64,000 nt of DNA from Strongylocentrotus droebachiensis (taxonomy: Eukaryota; Echinodermata; Echinoidea; Camarodonta; Strongylocentrotidae): the NCBI GenBank assembly GCA_035222895.1, contig JAVYIG010002360.1, positions 186,001 through 250,000 on the forward strand, in the 5' to 3' direction. The position numbers were made by a program, and so were the translations under genes. The notes beneath the pieces are model-generated. The model saw nothing but the letters and a program-made list of their open reading frames with translations, searched no databases and had not been told where the DNA came from. Every line of letters starts with the position of its first letter. The stretch's first letter is position 1. This document shows positions 14,801 to 24,600 of this stretch, piece after piece.

Positions 14801-17800
14801 TCTGTAAGGCTGAAAACTTGCTTGAATTCATCTGGAAGAGTATACAAAATTACAAAATATAAAAATCAAATTTCCCTTTCCCTAGTAAAAAATTCTCAAC
14901 GCTAGCATTAGGTTAATAATATTGGGGGTGGGGGAAGAGAGTTTCCCTTAAAATATATCTCCATTTCCTGAATTTAAGATTATCTTTAATCACCACCATA
15001 TTTTATGTTAACCATAATTGAAACACATTCTCTTCTCTATCACACCATAACTAATGAAAAGATGAAAATACAGCAGGGTCATTCCATGTCAAATCACCCA
15101 AAAAATCTGAAAATCTACACCAGACCATTTTTGATTTTGATGAAACTTAGTGTACTTTTTGAGTGTGATCTCACAGCACCAAATCCCAAATTTTAGGTCA
15201 ATTGGGTGAGGGGTTTGGGAGATACGGCCAACCAAATTTTGAGATATTTGCAAAAATGGGGGTGGCGGGCCTACCTTTGAACCATTGTATCTCGGGACCT
15301 AATGGGTCAATCTTCACAAAATTTGTATTGTTGGAAAGGGTATTCAATAAGGATTCCAAATCTGCCGCCATTTTGAAAATTCGTACATGTTGGGGTACTT
15401 TGACCTCTTGACCTAAGATTTGACCTTGAAATTGACCTTGTGGATCACGTAACCTTGACAACATTTTTCATGAAATGCAATCTCTGACATGTTCACTTAA
15501 ACATATAAAAGTTTCAGAGATATAATATTTTTTGTTTAGGAGCAATAAGGATTGAAAGTATCCATACTTACAGATATTCACAATAAACCCTATTATAATG
15601 TATACAATACATGCAATATGCACAGTACAACATACATGTACATCTTCCACATGCTTTTTTGTTCTAGTCATACCCATTCTAAATGTCAGCAGTACTTGAA
15701 TAGAAATAAAATGACAAGTTCATATAGGCCTAAAGGGTTAACAGGATGTTAGACTTTAGGCCTCTGAGTCGGTTCTAGGATAATTACCCCCCCCCGAGGA
15801 CAATTACCCCCGAGGACTATCACACCCAGAGGACAATTAACCCCAGAAAATTACCTCCTAGGACAATCTATCCCCCCCCCCCCGAGGACAATAACCCCCC
15901 CCCCTGGAAAATTACCCCCCAAGGAAAATCCCCCCCCCCAAGGATAATTACCTCCCCCCAAAAAAAATCTGCTTTGAATAAAACCAACTTATCATCAGGA
16001 TGGACTTCCCCTTTAACGAATAAGGGGGGGGGGGGGTAATTGTCCTAGGGGGTAATTGTCCGGGGGGTAATTGTCTTAGGGTGTAATGGTCCGGGGGGTA
16101 ATTGTCCTCGGGGGGGGGGGGGGGGAGGACAGATTGTCCTAGAAGGTAATTTTCTGGGGGTAATTGTCCTATGGGTGTGATAGTCCTCGGGGGTTAAGTT
16201 TCCTCGGGGGGGGGGGGGGGGGGGACATTTCCTGGGGGTTAGTTTTCCAGGGGGGGTAATTATCCTGGAACCGACTCAGAGGCCTAAAACCATACATCCT
16301 GTTAACCCTTTCGGCCTATATGAACTTAGAATGGATTTGCCTAGAACAAAAAAGCATGTTGAAGATGTACATGTATGTTGTACTGTGCATATTCCATGTA
16401 TTGTATACATTATAATAGGGTTTATTGTGAATATCTGTAAGTACGGATACTTTCAATCCTTATTGCTCCTAAACAAAAAATATTATATCTCTGAAACTTT
16501 TATATGTTTTAGTGAACATGTCAGAGATTGCATTTCATGAAAAATGTTGTCAAGGTTACGTGATCCACAAGGTCAATTTCAAGGTCAAATCTTAGGTCAA
16601 GAGGTCAAAGTACCCCAACATATACAAATTTTCAAAATGGCGGCAGATTTGGAATCCTTATTGAATACCCTTTCCAATAATACAAATTTTGTGAAGATTG
16701 ACCCATTAGGTCCCGAAATACAAGGGTTCAAAGGTAGGCCCACCACCCCCATTTTTGAAAAAATCTCAAAATTTGGTTGGCCGTATCTCCCAAACCCCTC
16801 ACCCGATTGACCTAAAATTTGGGATATGGTGCTGTGAGATCACACTCAACAAGTACACAAAGTTTCATCAAAATCAAAAATGGTCGGGTTAAAACCATTG
16901 GGTGATTTGACATGGAATGACCCAGCAAGCTTAAACAAACACAGCCCTTGAATCATTCATGTAATTTATTCAGTCACGTTTTTCTCTTCTCTTCTCTTCC
17001 ACTTCTTGTAATTTTCAAAGGGCTATGCAACCTGTCGCAATGATCTGTATGTAGTTTACCCAGTGTGAATTACAGGCACACTTGACACCAAGTTTACACC
17101 CTTTTTGCAAGAAGTGTAGTGTATTAATGTACATAGGGTGTGACTATCCTACACACAGGACCTCCAGTTTATGTTCTATCCGAGGAACAAAACATTCTCC
17201 ACTGAACCCGAGCATGCTTCGAGAACAGAGGGAGCATATTGGGAGTAAGACAACAATTTGATTCCATCCCTTTGTTCAAATTTTACTTTGTACTGATGTA
17301 ATGAATCGTGTAGGACTTACTGAAAGAGACAAATCCTGAGCCATTGGTATCAAAGAGTTGAAAAGCTACCATATGAGTGGCATCAGGAGAACAGAGCATT
17401 GCTTCAAAGGCCTGGAACTCAATGAACGATATATACCTGCAGAAATTTCAAAGATATAAAGCAAAGATTATATTAGCATCTCCTGATTAAACGGAATCAG
17501 CAAATATTGAAAGAGAAGTTCAAGTAAAAATGGAATTACAAGAACTGTTAAAATGCAGGGTGTCAAAACATGAACATATTTGCTGCATTGGAAATACACT
17601 TGCATTACACATTATCCTGTTGCCCTATCGGATCCAATTTGATTTTGGTTTAACACGCATATCCCGTAGAATCCAGCCGGAGTTATCTCTGGGTTGGTAT
17701 TTAACCTGTTAATTTCCCGTGTAGAATTATTACTGGACCCCCATCTTCTTTGACTCATTATTTTACACCTCAAAGATAATAGTCTCAATCATCGGTGACT

Positions 17801-20356
17801 ACTTATGATCCAATAGTAGTTTGGTTGTTCATAATTTTGAGGACACATGCACAAAGTACTTTTCATTCCTACAAAATTGATTTTGTCTCATTCTTTGTCA
17901 GAAAATTGTATAATAAAAAGTAATTAGTGTGCACTGCATTTAAATGTTTATTCTAAACAAAATTTATTTAACATCCTACATCACAATGCAAACAAAGACT
18001 GAAAAATTATAATGCAACACATGGGAGTGAATTTTTGGCAGAACTGCTTGTAAATTTAGAAATACTGGAGGTTATAAGAATAATCCATGACTGACCCATC
18101 TTTTGTTTGATCAGCGACACCAGCTAGTAGCTTGAGAGTATCCGGGTTGTAATTCCTCTCAGGCTGCATGTTGAGGTACCCTCTGATGAAGTCTTCAGGG
18201 GTCATGAAACGCTCCCCTCCCTGCTCAATGCTTGCATTCTGAAAGAAAATATATGGAGAAATAGAATGTTGCACTTTAATAGCAGGTATGCCAGTTAGAA
18301 TTGATCATAGGGGCTGAAAATCACCTAGAATGAGCTTTTTTTTGTACACCAAAAAGCTTAAACTACGGTCTGAAAATAACTCGCCAGGGCCTGAAAACTG
18401 GCATCCCTGACTTAGGTATAAATTGCAACTCTGTAATGAGACAACGGGGATCTATGTGTAAAGGTGGTCACAGTCAAACCTATGTACTGAAGCCACATTG
18501 AAACTGAGAAAGCAGCCACTGTAGATAGATGTCCTTTAAACACAGGTTCTACAACACGCATTTCGTTCTTGGGGGAGACAAAATACATGGGTACAATAGA
18601 CAGATGGCCTTTATACAGAGGTGGTCACTATGACAGGTTTGACTGTTCACAAATGCCATCTATCAGATCTAACAATTTAATGCAAGAAGACAAAACTCAG
18701 GTTTGAACCTTAGTTAGTCAATACAATACAATACAATACAATAAGTCAAGGGGAGATCAGGCTGCAGACTACTACTGCAGGATAAACAATCCATAATGAA
18801 TTATAGCAATGTTCCTTCGACATACGATGCCCATACCAGAGCTCAAGATTAGCTTTAAGGGACAAGTACTTGTTCTCAAGCTAGCCTTTTACTACCAGTT
18901 CAAATTCAGCACTGACTGAATCGAACAGCAATCAATTTAAAAACAAAAATAAAAAACAACAACTGTATCAAGTCACAAATCTGCAGGCTTGTTGGTGGAC
19001 CATACCAACAAAGATCAAGGCTACAAATTATATTCAATGTCAGTCATCTCATCTAGCTTTTTTTCTTTCACCTTATTTATTGACCCATAAAATCCAGCTT
19101 ATAACCATGCACTATTTTTGTCTTTGTATAAGCACCAACAATAAAATAATGGCATATAAGAAACAAAATGTGCTTAGGAGATACGTGCACGCATTTCACT
19201 ATGCTTTATAACAATCAGAGAGACGTTATCTTAACTAAAGGATATAAGTGCTATGCTTGGGACCAACCCCCAAGACCTTTGTGCATTAACTTTTATGTTT
19301 AAACCACATGACTTTGACACACAGGAGGAGAGACTTAAGGGTCACAGTAATTAAAATTGCTTTTCCCCTCCCAGGCACAAATGTAACCAAACACTTAGTA
19401 TTTATTTAATACTAATAATAACACTCCATGAAGATAACTGAAGTTAATATAACACTAGAAATATCATATCATTATCAGCCCTATGACCAAACGTAATTTT
19501 TTTTAGAATACTTGTGTTTATTACCGGTATGCTATATACTCACTTTGCTGAAAACATTACGGAGCTGGACCGGATCTGCTCTCTTCACAAGGTGAAGTGC
19601 CTATGAAAAAGGAAAAGCAAAATATTATATGTTACAAAGTACATGTATAATGGATGATGGAAATCCATGAACACTGAAATTATTTTAATAGTTGGTATGA
19701 TTCAAGCTCAAGAAGCTTAAAGAACTTACTACAATATTCAGGCATTTTATTCAAATCTTTGGTATTGTATCAATCGTAACTTGTTGCTAATGGGGATATC
19801 AAAGATGTGTTTGATCCAAATATCAAAGTCTGAGACCATGATCTTAAAAATTATACCTGGCAGACTGTTTCAAGTCATATGCAACCCAGAGACCTTTGTT
19901 AAAGATACAGGGACATTTCAAAATGTTACATTATGTCATAAAATTGACAGAAATTATGTTAAAATGATTGAAGCAAGAATGAGAATTCAGGGAACCAATC
20001 ACCCCGACTAATTTGTATACCGTCCATTATCACACATAAATCACACCCTATAGATGTAAACAACACGAGATGCGTTTGAATATTTTACAGCTAAGAACAT
20101 GAACAACACAGAATTCAGCTCAGAGTTTGAAACTCCTGTGCTTGTCATATGAATGAATCGCATCAACTGGCCTTACCAAAAAATGCTTTCCATATATTTT
20201 GAGCGTAATTTGAATTCCCTAAAAACTAAACATAATTAAAAAAAACAAATGGTTATTGATCCCTGTTAAAGATGAGATGGTGGATAATTAAATCTGTTGC
20301 CTTACCCGACGTGTTGCAGACGACGCAGATTCACAAGAGGCTGTTTTGAAAAACAT
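1087..20356 (-). CDS. SLC25A12: Calcium-binding mitochondrial aspartate/glutamate carrier (aralar/citrin orthologue), 16 coding exons
   Basis: Exchanges matrix aspartate for cytosolic glutamate plus a proton across the inner mitochondrial membrane (malate-aspartate shuttle); calcium binding to the N-terminal EF-hands regulates the family. Coding exons in gene order: 20306-20356 (ATG), 19544-19600, 18096-18238, 17321-17436, 14692-14831, 13738-13884, 12867-13005, 12137-12230, 8724-8878, 7755-7910, 6689-6822, 5741-5881, 3926-4064, 3080-3238, 2132-2222, 1087-1258 (TAA). All have AG acceptors and GT donors, and phases agree at every junction. They total 2034 nt, 677 aa; human aralar and citrin are about 675-678 aa. 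Three carrier signatures PIDLVK (356-361), PLEIVK (455-460) and PADVIK (547-552) define the tripartite carrier. Vertebrates have two paralogues (SLC25A12 and SLC25A13). This looks like the single pre-duplication orthologue, so the symbol is a family label. Confidence 0.97.
1336..1770. repeat. Tandem repeat, about 95-bp AT-rich unit, about 4.5 copies
   Basis: The unit contains GAAAATAAGGTATAAATATA, TTCTTTCTTTTGAAG and ATAGCATAGAGGAGCTA. It lies in the last SLC25A12 intron. Confidence 0.85.
2269..2458 (+). mobile_element. MITE family A copy 1 (intron of SLC25A12)
   Basis: About 190 bp with ends AAAGGCCCACTGC and AAGCTTT. It shares GTAGCTACTTGCGCCCTCTA and CATGATCCTCTTTTTCTTATG-type sequence with copies at 13048, 24497 and 30193. 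It starts 47 nt upstream of the exon 2132-2222 acceptor. Confidence 0.75.
2531..3050. repeat. Two-copy tandem duplication, about 268 bp, with CTAACCCT runs
   Basis: Both copies carry CCTCATCAGG.TC, GAAGTTTGGGAAAT and AATGTTAGAATATAACC, followed by degenerate CCTAACCCT motifs that resemble telomere repeats. It is intronic. Confidence 0.75.
3241..3830. repeat. Diverged tandem duplication in SLC25A12 intron
   Basis: ACAAAACATGTTGAATTTGTG (3247) recurs as ACAAAACATGTCGAATTTGTG (3481). The TTCAAAATTGTGTGTCCC segment (3432) recurs at about 3765. Confidence 0.7.
5391..5437. promoter_or_regulatory. Inverted pair of CRE-like TGACGTCA sites
   Basis: TGACGTCA at 5394-5401 and 5428-5435 lie in inverted arms TTGTGACGTCACACAC / GTGTGTGACGTCACAA with a 14-nt spacer. 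They sit in an SLC25A12 intron. They could bind CREB/ATF-type factors or simply be part of a repeat. Confidence 0.4.
5930..6130 (-). pseudogene. Decayed duplicate(s) of SLC25A12 exon 5741-5881
   Basis: The plus-strand segment from CTCTGGGACTAATGTGAATC through GCTACTTGCAGTCT aligns with the true exon at an offset of about 143 bp, but with many substitutions and stops. A shorter third match (GAATCTCAGCAACT) lies near 6082. Confidence 0.7.
6440..6610. repeat. Interspersed G/A-rich repeat
   Basis: CCCCCCTTTTGAGTAAGAAA followed by ATTGGGGAAAA iterations; a related piece occurs at 44948-45005. Confidence 0.6.
6935..7225 (+). repeat. Interspersed repeat family B, copy 1
   Basis: Shares ATCTGAGAT, CCTACGTGTTATCAGTGTCT, GGCGATCGGCTTGTAAAAGT and CTGACTGACCTAAA with 14085-14470; shorter by internal deletion. 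Confidence 0.75.
7588..7738. mobile_element. MITE family C copy 1, next to an SLC25A12 splice donor
   Basis: Its ends CGTTTCACAAAGCCTTTTTT and TTTTGTGGAAAGCCTCC are inverted relatives, with internal TGACAAAT / TGTCATTTGTCA pairing. A sister copy lies at 8931-9082. It ends 16 nt from the boundary of exon 7755-7910. Confidence 0.65.
8540..8715. mobile_element. Tc1/mariner-type MITE family D copy 1
   Basis: Bounded by TACAGTCAACCTG and CAGGTTAGACTGTA (TA at both edges), with iterated CCTGTCTACAAAGACCAC sequence. It stops 8 nt inside the donor side of exon 8724-8878. Confidence 0.75.
8931..9082. mobile_element. MITE family C copy 2
   Basis: GGGACCTGTTTCACAAAGCC and TTTTTGTGAAATGGGGCCC termini are inverted; the internal sequence is close to 7588-7738. 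Confidence 0.65.
9218..9241. repeat. C homopolymer
   Basis: A run of more than 20 C in an SLC25A12 intron. Confidence 0.9.
10402..10443. repeat. (GA)n microsatellite
   Basis: Alternating GA with one GATA interruption, followed by GTGTGTG. Confidence 0.9.
11690..11930. repeat. Degenerate minisatellite, about 65-70 bp unit
   Basis: Repeated TATCAGGTAACA..GAAAAGCATTTGTAAGG-like units, three to four copies. Confidence 0.6.
12867..20356 (-). CDS. SLC25A12: SLC25A12 N-terminal EF-hand regulatory domain (exons 1-7)
   Basis: This part encodes the calcium-sensing domain that faces the intermembrane space. Two canonical EF loops are visible: DQTKDGYISFIE (residues 79-90, split over exons 18096-18238 and 17321-17436) and [12 protein letters not shown] (113-124, finished by the next exon). 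Both have acids at positions 1 and 12 and glycine at 6. A third loop, [12 protein letters not shown] (184-195), has valine at position 5 and is probably weak. The first 17 residues (MFFKTASC..., exon 20306-20356) have no clear match to the vertebrate N-terminus. Homology to KRGDP-type sequence starts in the next exon ([10 protein letters not shown]). The chosen ATG is the first in its exon. A run of 11 A in exon 14692-14831 encodes Glu-Lys-Lys-Lys and keeps the frame open, but is a likely site of assembly or replication error. Confidence 0.93.
13048..13232 (+). mobile_element. MITE family A copy 2 with target duplication
   Basis: Ends AAAGCGGGACTAC and CAGGCTTT. It is flanked on both sides by AATACTCTT (13039-13047 and 13233-13241), an 8-9 bp target-site duplication. 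It lies about 42 nt upstream of the exon 12867-13005 acceptor. Confidence 0.85.
14085..14470 (+). repeat. Interspersed repeat family B, copy 2
   Basis: Begins TTAAAGGGATCGTTTAACAA. It is the longer version of 6935-7225, with an internal inverted GAAAACCG/CGGTTTTC segment. Confidence 0.75.
15076..16923. mobile_element. Large foldback (inverted-repeat) element with G/C-tract core
   Basis: The outer ends GGGTCATTCCATGTCAAATC and its complement are inverted. Arms of about 0.9 kb (15076-15965 and 16020-16923) match closely, so the same 69-88 codon ORFs appear on both strands. The inner parts are C-rich ACAATTACCCCC iterations (15785-15960) facing G-rich GGGGGTAATTGTCC iterations (16024-16265). 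The ends are flanked by AGCA. No transposase is visible, so the element is non-autonomous. Confidence 0.9.
18468..18652. mobile_element. Tc1/mariner-type MITE family D copy 2, diverged
   Basis: CACAGTCAAACCT and AGGTTTGACTGTTC termini are inverted; the internal GGTGGTCACTATGACAGG matches 8540-8715. Confidence 0.6.
18719..18742. repeat. (AATAC)n microsatellite
   Basis: About five AATAC units. Confidence 0.85.
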
Positions 20357-20736
20357 ATTGTCAGCTGCTGTATCCAACCTAAATATTAATGAAAGGAAAA
20401 TGCAACGTGACATTCAGTTATAGTAGATTTACAACTCAAAAATCTTCATTATTAATATTTGAAATTGTTCTAAGTTGGAATATGATTGGTAAAATATAGT
20501 TTGTTTTGTTGGTTGCACCCAACGTGTGGCTGTGCTAATCGTAATGGCAGAATCAGAACAGAGTATGTCCTTACCTGCTGGTCTAAGCTAATAATGCAGA
20601 ATTTCAGCAAGGCATTTGACAAAGTAGGACACCACAAAATGAATAAATATAGAATTTAAAAAATATAACAAGTGGATAACAAGTTGACAAGATCTATCAT
20701 CTACGGTAGTCTACCTCAAGATCAACATTAACATTT

Positions 20737-20782
20737 TCAAGAAGTCCAAGACTAGTACTAGTAGTACTAGTAGTAGTCTAGT
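20737..20782. repeat. CTAGTA-rich palindromic microrepeat
   Basis: GACTAGTACTAGTAGTACTA and similar repeats with self-complementary steps, upstream of SLC25A12 exon 2. Confidence 0.6.
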
Positions 20783-21199
20783 CATCTACCGTAATGTCTC
20801 AGATCCTCATTCACACAGGCGCACGCCCGCCCGCAACCCACCATTGCGGTATGTACTTGTATTGTGCAGCGGTTATCCATGAAACCTGTTAAAAATTGTA
20901 TAGGGGCCTACTAATATCAACCTTTATCCGAAAAATACTTCAAAAATAACGAGAAAATTGACACAAAACAGGTAATAAACATAACGACTTTTAACTCATG
21001 ATCTTTATTTGGACATTTAATGAATATTTACTTCATTTTGGGTATGCATTAGTAGGGTATCTCCACGCCGGAGTTACGGGTCAAATTTTGGATAGGTTTC
21101 TGAACAAGCGCCAATTTTTTTAGGGAACCGCTAGAAGTCTAGACTCTATAGATTTTAATTGAATAAAGACTTCTTATATTATAGAACAGAAATACTTAC

Positions 21200-21400
21200 T
21201 ATATTTTAAAGAAATGAGCCGAGACCAATCTTTATCACTTCTGAGTGCGCTGCCAGACGGCGTCTCGACTCTCGTTTTGGATTCAGCTAGTAGTACCCGA
21301 AGTTCAAGGGGTTGCTGTCACTTCCTCGGTGCGTGATAGCTGACCCCGCGGCAAGCAAGCAGCTCATGAAATCGATGGGTAGCGGCAGAAGTCACTGTAA
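21200..21400 (-). other. SLC25A12: Putative SLC25A12 5' UTR exon
   Basis: On the minus strand a consensus GTAAGT donor lies at 21199-21194, immediately after the 3' end of this segment. It would splice to the acceptor before 20378, the exon carrying the ATG. The segment has in-frame stops and no long ORF, consistent with untranslated leader. Its 5' end is not visible; the stated upper limit is a guess from the GC-rich stretch 21240-21370. Confidence 0.6.
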
Positions 21401-21636
21401 TACAGAAAACAAGATGTTATAATGATCGTGAGATAGTTACCTGTAGTTAATGTGCAAAATGTAAAATATGGCTCGTCAATCAAAAAATAATTGGCAAGAT
21501 TGCATTTTTCAGAAATTATTATCGGAGCTGGAAAACATTGACTGACCTGGTGGTAACCTCCTCCATGCAGACGGAAATTATATGAGCAAATCACTTCCGG
21601 GGTCATGAATTTCGAGTTGTCTCGCGCGAAATCAAG
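21240..21636. promoter_or_regulatory. Divergent promoter between SLC25A12 and HAT1
   Basis: The SLC25A12 leader (minus) and the HAT1 start codon at 21637 (plus) are separated by only a few hundred bases. Base composition rises here (for example CCCCGCGG, CTCGCGCG and CGGCGTCTCGACTCTCG around 21250-21360 and 21620) relative to the AT-rich introns. No TATA box was recognised on either side, consistent with a housekeeping divergent promoter. Start sites are not mapped. Confidence 0.6.
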
Positions 21637-24600
21637 ATGGCGGGTAAGTTTTTCATTCATCATAAAACTTGATAGCGAATAAAACTATCAAAAGTATCAC
21701 CTTCCCCATTGAATAAATTGAAATGTTATATCATTGTATTATGAGCACACTCGGATCGTCCTTGTCAAATATCCACATTCTTCCAATGTAGGTCTAGATC
21801 TAGGCTATTCTTTGTTGAGGCTGTTTAATTTTGACAGTGCAGACTGCTGTGCACTGTCTGTGGCAGTGCAGTGCAGTGGAATGGAAGTCGGATGATAATA
21901 TTATTTGATGCAATGCCAATGAATGATGGCAATGGCAAGCCAATGAATATGATACTGAATATGTTCATGAGTCAGTGAAATGTCTATTGCACTGGGCCAC
22001 AGGGACTTGATGTTGCATCAGAGTAAAGTTGCTTTTTATTTAGAACTTGCTAAAATAGTAAAAATGATATTTAGATCTATCAAATCCTTCAAATAAATGT
22101 AGACTAGATCTAGAATTAGAAATAGAATCTAGAATCGAATCTAGATTCTAGATGATAAGTTAGATCTAGGTCTAGAGTCTAGATGAATCATCTTTCTGAT
22201 TCTGAATTCCTGAAACAATTGTCATTGAATCATTTGTAAGCCAAGTGTAAGTCTATAAGCAGTAGGGGCGCTGGTCCAAAAATAAGGATCGTCTGCAATT
22301 TTGCGGACGATTCTTATTCACGAACCGCACGTTGGCGATGCGAAAAACAGATTCTGCCAGCAACGGAAGCTGGGAAGAGGCATAGGTCTAGTCTAGTCTA
22401 GGCCGAAGGAGAGTCCTGCTCTTGTTTGATCTCAACTCTTGAATATCACTGAAGAAACAACCTTATCGACAAACAGTGATAAAGCCCCTCTAAAGTGTTG
22501 GGAGCCCCCCAAATTTGATTGCAAAATTTAATATTATGATAGATCTAATATAAATTGTATCATAATGTGAAAGAGGGTGTCATTTAAGACATTTCTGCAA
22601 GGATTTTCAAAACAAATGTAGACTAGATCAGTTAGGTCTAGTCTATTTGAAGTCAAATATTGATGAAAAAATGAAATTTTAGGTTTTCAACAGAAAACAG
22701 TCCCAAATTATGTAGATCTATTCTTTTATAAATGTTTGTCTCTTCAATCTAATCTAGACCTATGAATATGATATGATTTTTTCTTTCTTCATTTTTATAT
22801 ATAGACCTAGGCTAGGGTCAGTCCTCGATATTTCTAATAAAAGTAAAGTTTAAGTTTACCTCGTTAACTAGGAGTAGATCTAGGAGTCGTTTCTCAAAAC
22901 CGTCATAATTACAAGATCAATGTCCCAAAGTTTTCCCTTTTCAAGCATAACATCGACACAAATCATATATGATTATTTGATAAATTAATGTTAAAATTGA
23001 GTTATTAAATATTGTGTTTTCATTTTTGTTTAACTAAAAATAAAACCAGGGTCTTCTTTCAATTGGATATGAGTTATGATATCCTCTAACTTGCACATTT
23101 TGATTTGCTTGTCGCCAAAGCAACCTTGAGTTTCATCAACTCTTTTAAATTCTTAGAAGTCATTTATAGTAACACGTGTTTTCATGCAAATGATGTTTGC
23201 ATCATTTGTGCTACCCCTCTTTAACATTTTTACTTTTTCAAACAGTTTGAGTGAAATTAAGGCTCATTATTTCCTGGGGTAATTCAGGATTAAATCTGAT
23301 GGATCGTGACAAAGGCTATAAGATTTTAGCTGGTAGTATCAAAATCATGAATTAGTCGCTCATCATGGTTTTGTGAAACAGGTTTTCCGCTTCATGACAT
23401 CTCAGTAGGTCGTGGATATAGATATTACTGTCATGGAGTTGGTTTCAGGAAACGACCCCTAGTCTATACATCTAATAACAGGTAGACTAATACTTGAATC
23501 TAACTTTGATCATCTCAAAATTGGATTTAATTATTTTTGCTTTCCCTTTTTATCACAACAAGACTTTAATAACATGGGGTGTACAGTATTTGAACTTTCC
23601 ATGAAAAAAAAACGATGTTCTGTTTCTTCTTTCAGGTGCTGTAGCTAACAACATGGATAGCATGAGGAATGCCCTGGAGGAGTTTATTTCTAGAGCTAAT
23701 GATGTCATAGAAATGAAACTAGGTAAGTAAGTTGCCCTCCTTATGGAGCAGTTACCAGTAGTCTATTCATTTTTTTTATTTTTTATTTATTTATTTATTT
23801 TTTTAAATAAATTTTTGTTGTGATTTTTGATGTTATTTTTTTTAAATAATTTTTTATTTTTTATTTTTGTGATAACAATTTTAAAAATTTGATCAAAATG
23901 TTTAAATTATTTTTGTTTCCATTCAAGTTAAAATTGAAAATATAGAAAGAATATTGAATAAAAAATTCAGTCTTTCTTATCATGCATTTCCTTCATTCAT
24001 TCATTCATTGAATATGAACACTTCTCATCTTTTCTATGATCTTTCTATTTTTTTAAAACTTGATTTAGTCCGTTCTAAGGAGGACATTGAAGATTCTACC
24101 AGGTCCTTTGCTCCGGAATTCACACATCAGATCTTTGGTGAAAAGTAAGTTTTCAGTTTAAATATGTAGTCATTTTAAGTCTAGTAGGAAATTCTTCTAA
24201 AATTGTGGGAAGTGTAGATTTCATCAAGTTTTGAGCTGTGAGACAACATTTTATTCTAGTAGGATAATGATGAAACTGCAAGAGTTGTAGGTTTGTTTGA
24301 ATAATGATGTGATTTTGAAAACTTAGTTTGATGATTTGCATGTTAGAAAGAGAATACATTCCCATAAACTTGGTTTTTAGTTTTTGAACATTCTTGTTCT
24401 CAAGTCACTAATATGAAGTGTTCATTTCTGTGAGACGCATACATCTGCCCTTCATACCCATGTCATTGTTGAAATGCGTTTAACTTGTTAGTATTTAAAG
24501 ACCGTCAATACTACTGGGCAAGAAGGGATTAGACCACACAGCGAGGTCACTGACAGGTGGCCATCTCATTAACTCAGCTCTCAACTAACATAAGAAAAAG

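Noticed and set aside
15198-16810. Two similar ORFs ([13 protein letters not shown]...) as a protein gene
   Set aside because: They are the same sequence on the two arms of a foldback element; no start context, splice sites or known domain.
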